Shown here: in pieces, positions 34,001 to 36,809 of the stretch
Numbering within the stretch: position 1 is the first letter of the stretch
Layout of the letters: each line of letters starts with the position of its first letter
From: Apostichopus californicus
Lineage: Eukaryota > Echinodermata > Holothuroidea > Aspidochirotida > Stichopodidae
NCBI GenBank assembly: GCA_020650975.1
Contig: JAIPMN010020343.1
Coordinates: forward strand, 1-36,809
Length of the DNA: 36,809 nt
Direction: 5' to 3'
Position numbers and translations under genes: made by a program
Notes under the pieces: model-generated
Seen by the model: only the letters and a program-made list of their open reading frames with translations
Databases searched by the model: none
Told to the model about the DNA's origin: nothing

Positions 34001-36809
34001 GTGTAACTTGAGAACTTCCAGAGTGGATGCTGAGTACTTTTTTTAAAATATATATGAAGGAAATTTGAATTTATATTGGTAAAGAGAAATCTTATTTTTC
34101 TTTTCTTTTTTAATAACTGTAAAGACTTTACAAATCTTAAGAGTAAAAATCTATATATAGAGTATAAATAAGAGTATAAATAAGATTATAAATCTTCCTT
34201 TCGAACAAAATCGGACGATCTGAAAGAGGATTATCTCCTTTCTGTTGAAAGGTTAACTTCATTGACAAATCCAATGATGTTGTTGGGTGTAACACTGTAC
34301 TGATACAAGGAATTTAAATTTCAAGCATGTAAAAAATTTATTCTTCAATGCATCATAAAGTCTCGCACTGTATTCTTGAATTTTCTTTTGACCAAGCTCT
34401 CAAAGGCAATTATGCGATTTCCTCAGAATTTCATATCATCAAATATGGAATTCATTATTCTGAGGAAATTTGCAATGAATATTTATTATAAATATATGTA
34501 TAGCAAAATATGGCCCAAAAACTTGAGATCTTCTCTATTTCTTACATATATGTGTTGTTTTAAAAAATCCAATCAATATTACAGTTGTCATGGAAACACT
34601 GTACTTTCTGGAAAAAAAACACTTTACTTGCTTTTTTCTTATCCATAGGCACTTTTGTCTGAAATGACATAATTACATCTTTATTCACAAATTGAGGGAA
34701 TTGCAACCAACTAAATTGCACATTTAAAGAGGCAAATAGGGTTTGAATTGAAGCTAAGCCATGATAATTTTGTCTTGTCCTCTGAGTTTGTAAATTGTAC
34801 TGGAAAATCACATAAGTTGATGTTGATTTAAAATGGAATATTTTAAGTAACTAAGAGGTGCTTCTTTTTCAATCCAAAAATCATATCAACACACTTTGTA
34901 GTTGTTTTTTTTTTTTTTTTAAATTGAACACTTAATTACTCCCTGCCTAGTGTGTAACAGATATATCTTTGTTGACCCTTTACAAAACAGTCCAGTGATA
35001 TTGTTCTTCTTTCAAATAAAATGCATAATAAGACACACCACCAAGTGATGACCATCATCTAATGATTAATTCATCTTTTCATATTACGTAACCTCCTCCC
35101 CTTTGATATAGATCTTTATTGTCCCCAAATTTATACAACTTGAGATAAAAGGAAACATGGTAAGTAAAAAAAAATGCCAATAGAGAATATTATGAACATA
35201 AGGAAGCTGAATATTGTTATATACAACATAAACACCTTGGCTAGATGTTATTACAGTTACCAGAGAGGATATTATGGATTTGTACCTTTGGCGGTGAAGT
35301 TCCAGTAAGCTGGGGAGAGTTGGTGAAATGAGTTACCCGGTACGTTGTGTCGAAACGTCAGCACCACCTGATCTGTCGAATTTATGAAGGGGACATTATC
35401 TAGCCAAGAAAGAGAGGGAGAGACAGGGAGAGAAATATATGAAACGGTTGAAGATTTATAATAGTGAATGACACTGTAACTTTAAACATTACTATTCATG
35501 ATAAACTGCAGGGTAGATTTATAATAGTGAATTACACTGTAACTTTAAACATTACTATTCATGATAAACTGCAGGGTAGATTTATAATAGTGAATTACAC
35601 TCTAACTTTAAACATTACTATTCATGATAAACTGCAGGGTAGATTTATAATAGTGAATTACACTGTAACTTTAAACATTACTATTCATGATAAACTGCAG
35701 GGTAGATTTATAATAGTGAATTACACTGTAACTTTAAACATTACTATTCATGGTAAACTGCAGGGTAGATTTATAATAGTGAATTACACTCTAACTTTAA
35801 ACATTAACTATTCATAGTAAACTGTAGGGTAGATTTATAATAGTGAATTACACTCTAACTTTAAGCATTACTATTCATGTTAAACTGCAGGGTAGATTTA
35901 TAATAGTTAATTACACTCTAACTTTTAACATTACTATTCATGGTAAACTGCAGGGTAGATTAATAATAGTAAATTACACTCTATCTTAAAGCATTACTAT
36001 TCAATTCCTTAACAAGTCCAAATGTGAAAATTTCAGGTAATGAGACAAATGTCACAACAATTTTGGAATTTCTTTTGGTTAGGTTATTTGTTTATGGGTA
36101 GGTTATACTAACACTAAATAGTGTCTCTGTGACAAACTTTTCATCATTGAATGAAGGTTGATTATATCTTAGATACCATCTGTTAATAAAATAATATGAC
36201 AATACACACCAGAAGCTTTATAATTCCAAGTAAGATTTCAAGAAATGAGCAAAAATATCACCAACAATTTTGATATCTGCCCATTTATTTTCTTCATGGG
36301 TTTTACTAACATGACATAGCGCATCTGCAACAACACTGTTGGCCTCTAAAAGGATTGATTAAAGTACCGGCTAACAAATATACATTTCTAGAAGAGATAG
36401 GAGGGGGCCTTTAATTACAACCTTGCTTTGAGTGATACCGCAATGGAAAAGGTTGTGCGGGTACTGCTACAAGAATATGCATGATAGCTACCTACCGATT
36501 TTACTGGATATTACACTGCCCTCTATGACCTTCCTGGTTTGTGTGTTAACATGCCTTATAGGAAAGAGACTGGCGTTCTTATACACCAAGAACTGTAACT
36601 TAAACGGTGTCTGTTGCCTGTTAGTTGATAGAAGGCTATTCTGCCTAGCTGCTTGGCGGAATATGCTGGCTGGGAGTTGAATCGCCGCCTCCACTAACTG
36701 CAAACAAGATTTGAGAAAAAAAGAAACTGTTTTATAGAAATTCAACAAACCTCACATAGTTTCAGGTGGAAGTATGCCTTCCTTCACTTACACCTGAAAT
36801 AATCCAGTA
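29542..36809 (-). CDS. ADGRA: Adhesion G protein-coupled receptor, subfamily A (ADGRA2/ADGRA3-like), C-terminal part, multi-exon, 5' end beyond window
   Basis: Seven phase-compatible exons (36697-36496, 35399-35286, 33795-33665, 33257-33121, 32676-32387, 31735-31663, 31057-29542) join into 2463 nt, or 820 residues plus a TAG stop. A further 18-nt exon probably lies at the edge. The product is a membrane receptor with part of a GAIN domain, a GPS, seven helices and a long cytoplasmic tail. Features typical of the GPR124/GPR125 group are a Pro-rich second intracellular loop followed by an I-R-F-Y segment, a G-I-P..I..GITAA fourth helix, a Cys-Trp in loop 2, a long third loop, a Y-S-V-x-V stretch after the helix-8 region, and a C-terminal E-T-S-V close to the vertebrate E-T-T-V. 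Known roles: ADGRA2 acts with RECK in Wnt7 signalling, ADGRA3 modulates Dishevelled/planar polarity, and both bind Dlg through the PDZ ligand. I infer a single pro-orthologue of ADGRA2 and ADGRA3. Human members are about 1300 residues, so roughly 500 N-terminal residues are missing. Confidence 0.95.
31058..31662 (-). other. ADGRA intron, no gene seen
   Basis: This 605-bp intron lies between the helix-4 exon and the last exon. Long T-runs occur at 31164-31200 and near 31579-31588. No other structure was recognised. Confidence 0.8.
31663..31735 (-). CDS. ADGRA exon: transmembrane helix 4 and extracellular loop 2
   Basis: This 73-nt exon lies between acceptor ccattttcag and donor gtaagt. It joins the previous exon as W-G-I-P and encodes IPMIIVGITAAASDLGNYGG, the main part of helix 4 and the first part of loop 2. 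It ends after two bases of a Phe codon. Both flanking junctions keep the frame, and the joined protein matches the helix-4 pattern of GPR124/GPR125. Confidence 0.93.
31736..32386 (-). other. ADGRA intron with internal direct repeats
   Basis: This 651-bp intron interrupts the helix-4 coding region. It carries two pairs of direct repeats (32047-32066 with 32138-32157, and 32070-32123 with 32267-32320). No coding segment is seen. Confidence 0.8.
32070..32320. repeat. 54-bp direct repeat pair inside an intron
   Basis: 32070-32123 and 32267-32320 share CTTGTCAATTCAAGAAATTC, then CCAAATAACAAA, and end with GGGGTCAAACTTCAA, with few mismatches. A separate 20-bp exact pair (CACCCTGATCCTTATATGCA) lies at 32047 and 32138. 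The pairs look like staggered local duplication. Confidence 0.85.
32387..32676 (-). CDS. ADGRA exon: transmembrane helices 2 and 3, start of helix 4
   Basis: This 290-nt exon lies between acceptor ttaccttccag and donor gtaagc. It completes the Lys codon and then encodes SIRVKAKAKHSLLN (intracellular loop 1), helix 2 (ICLCMLILALTFAGGI), an extracellular N-R-T sequon, helix 3 starting at the conserved Cys (ACKAVGMALHY, then LLWLAIAARNL), a Pro-rich second intracellular loop (LPPPRP), and I-R-F-Y-F-V-G-W, the start of helix 4. The P-P-P-R-P..RFY arrangement is a signature of the ADGRA group as I remember it. The exon ends after one base of a Gly codon. Confidence 0.95.
32677..33120 (-). other. 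ADGRA intron with probable transposon remnant
   Basis: This 444-bp intron lies between the helix-1 and helix-2 exons. A stretch of about 250 bp (32808-33059) looks like a decayed DNA-transposon fragment and is listed separately. The remainder has no recognisable content. Confidence 0.75.
32808..33059 (-). mobile_element. Possible non-autonomous DNA transposon remnant
   Basis: Read on the minus strand the segment begins CAGTGGCATG, followed by a run of G (CAGGGGGCGGGTGGGG). It ends near a poly-C/poly-G tract at 32808-32817. CAGTGGC starts are typical of hAT-like elements, and the G-rich ends resemble the MITE at 1643-2035. The opposite terminus and a target duplication are not recognisable, so this is tentative. 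Confidence 0.3.
33121..33257 (-). CDS. ADGRA exon: linker and transmembrane helix 1
   Basis: This 137-nt exon lies between acceptor gttgttacag and consensus donor gtaagt. It starts in phase 0 and ends after two bases of a Lys codon. It encodes an acidic linker (TGDVDDSSDPGG), the L-H-P that precedes helix 1 in adhesion GPCRs, and a hydrophobic helix (IYITTFIFSVLILLVIFSYI). The helix is followed by C-C-Y-K and the basic first intracellular loop, which begins in the next exon. Confidence 0.92.
33258..33664 (-). other. ADGRA intron between GPS and helix 1 exons
   Basis: This 407-bp intron begins (minus strand) with gtgagt and immediately carries a perfect AGGTCA-N-AGGTCA direct repeat at 33645-33657. 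A T-run lies at 33365-33378. Nothing else was recognised. Confidence 0.8.
33645..33657 (+). promoter_or_regulatory. Perfect DR1 nuclear-receptor-type half-site pair
   Basis: Two AGGTCA hexamers are separated by one base, the arrangement bound by RXR heterodimers, HNF4 and COUP-TF factors. It lies 8 bp from the GPS exon, inside the intron. It is an exact match, but there is no evidence of function. Confidence 0.3.
33665..33795 (-). CDS. ADGRA exon: GPS motif with H-L-T cleavage tripeptide
   Basis: This 131-nt exon (acceptor gtgattag, donor gtgagt) completes a Gly codon and ends in phase 0. It encodes IDVICLEIDSLGDWQSNGC and, after a short spacer, KCDHLTNFALMR. W..NGC followed by C.HLTNFA.LM is the classical GPCR proteolysis site, with predicted cleavage between Leu and Thr. 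The residues after it (TNFALM) would be the tethered agonist. Three Cys are visible (ICLE, NGC, KCD) instead of the usual four GPS Cys. From memory, human ADGRA3 has a non-consensus tripeptide at this position, so the intact site here is notable. Confidence 0.92.
33796..35285 (-). other. ADGRA intron, no gene seen
   Basis: This 1490-bp AT-rich intron lies between GAIN/GPS exons. It contains T-runs (one near 34903-34920) and short AT-rich repeats such as repeated GAGTATAAATAA near 34160. I see no coding exon or mobile element. Confidence 0.75.
35286..35399 (-). CDS. ADGRA exon: end of GAIN domain and start of GPS
   Basis: This 114-nt exon lies between acceptor ttggctag and donor gtacaa. It enters needing one base from the previous exon and leaves with one base. 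It encodes NVPFINSTDQVVLTFRHN and then LSPAYWNFTAK. The Y-W-N-F corresponds to the W-D-F box that opens the GPS. The Cys that many adhesion GPCRs carry just before this Trp is an Ala here. N-S-T and N-F-T are potential glycosylation sites. The donor gtacaa is weaker than the others in this gene, but the phase is right and the protein continues correctly. Confidence 0.85.
35400..36495 (-). other. ADGRA intron with 63-bp minisatellite
   Basis: This 1096-bp intron separates the two GAIN exons (donor gtaggt, acceptor ttggctag). About half of it is the 63-bp tandem array listed separately. A short GA-rich stretch lies next to the acceptor at ~35404-35430. I see nothing coding in the rest. Confidence 0.8.
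35453..36003. repeat. 63-bp tandem repeat, about nine units
   Basis: Units start with TTTATAATAG at 35455, 35518, 35581, 35644, 35707, 35770, 35834, 35897 and 35960, giving a strict 63-bp period with one 64-bp unit. The first five copies are almost identical and the later ones drift. Each unit contains a CTGCAG (mutated in one) and the word ACTATTCATG or close to it. Because 63 is a multiple of three, the array creates a spurious plus-strand reading frame with a 21-residue repeat. Confidence 0.97.
36496..36697 (-). CDS. ADGRA exon: GAIN domain segment
   Basis: This 202-nt exon starts in phase 0 after the acceptor ttgtttgcag and ends after one base of a codon, before gtaggt. It encodes LVEAAIQLPASIF at its start, then FKLQFLVYKNASLF, then RKVIEGSVISSKI. 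These correspond to the strand-rich GAIN B region of ADGRA proteins, where vertebrate sequences carry similar VEASIQLPPSLF and KLQLIAFRNGKLF stretches (from memory). N-A-S is a potential extracellular N-glycosylation site. The GAIN fold supports autoproteolysis and hides the tethered agonist in adhesion GPCRs. Confidence 0.88.
36792..36809 (-). CDS. ADGRA exon fragment cut by the window edge (putative)
   Basis: The last 18 bases, read on the minus strand, end in a consensus donor (AGGT followed by gtaagt). They translate in phase 0 as Y-W-I-I-S-G, which matches the phase-0 start of the next exon at 36697. The intron between them would be only 94 bp. The fragment is too short to align with relatives, so the call rests on the donor and the phase. 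Confidence 0.4.

Noticed and set aside
35464-35817. Plus-strand 117-codon frame with 21-residue repeats
   Set aside because: It is a by-product of the 63-bp minisatellite inside a receptor intron, not a protein gene.

Overview
The window reads as nuclear DNA from an animal, most likely a marine invertebrate deuterostome such as an echinoderm. This placement is an inference from overall texture: AT-rich non-coding DNA, frequent G-rich tracts, minisatellites, a hAT-like MITE, and short exons with consensus GT/AG introns. I cannot name the species. There is no sign of bacterial operons, CRISPR arrays or rRNA, and I found no tRNA by eye.

The one gene I can identify lies at the right end on the minus strand (29542 to the window edge). 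Its exons join in phase into the C-terminal part of an adhesion GPCR of subfamily A, the ADGRA2/ADGRA3 (GPR124/GPR125) group. In order they encode the end of the GAIN domain, a GPS motif with a canonical H-L-T cleavage tripeptide, seven membrane helices, a long third intracellular loop, and a roughly 320-residue cytoplasmic tail. The tail carries a PPxY motif and ends in the class I PDZ ligand E-T-S-V. Seven exons are well supported and give 820 residues. An eighth, 18 nt long, is probably cut by the window edge. The N-terminal half (LRR, Ig and hormone-receptor domains in relatives) would lie beyond the right edge.

Left of that gene, about 29 kb carries no gene I can name. It holds a 393-bp hAT-like MITE (1643-2035), a 32-bp tandem repeat (~7132-7290), four copies of a ~162-bp repeat (8690-9335), a 99-bp duplication (~12994-13170), several G-quadruplex-prone tracts, and a 1.85-kb satellite (25698-27545) with nested ~95/~190/~370 bp periodicity. 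A few minus-strand open segments with good splice-site context (4471-4623, 7528-7658, weaker ones at 6721-6772 and 15080-15179) may be exons of an unrecognised gene. They are flagged at low confidence.

The receptor's introns contain a near-perfect 63-bp minisatellite, a pair of direct repeats, a probable transposon remnant, and a perfect DR1 nuclear-receptor-type element beside the GPS exon.
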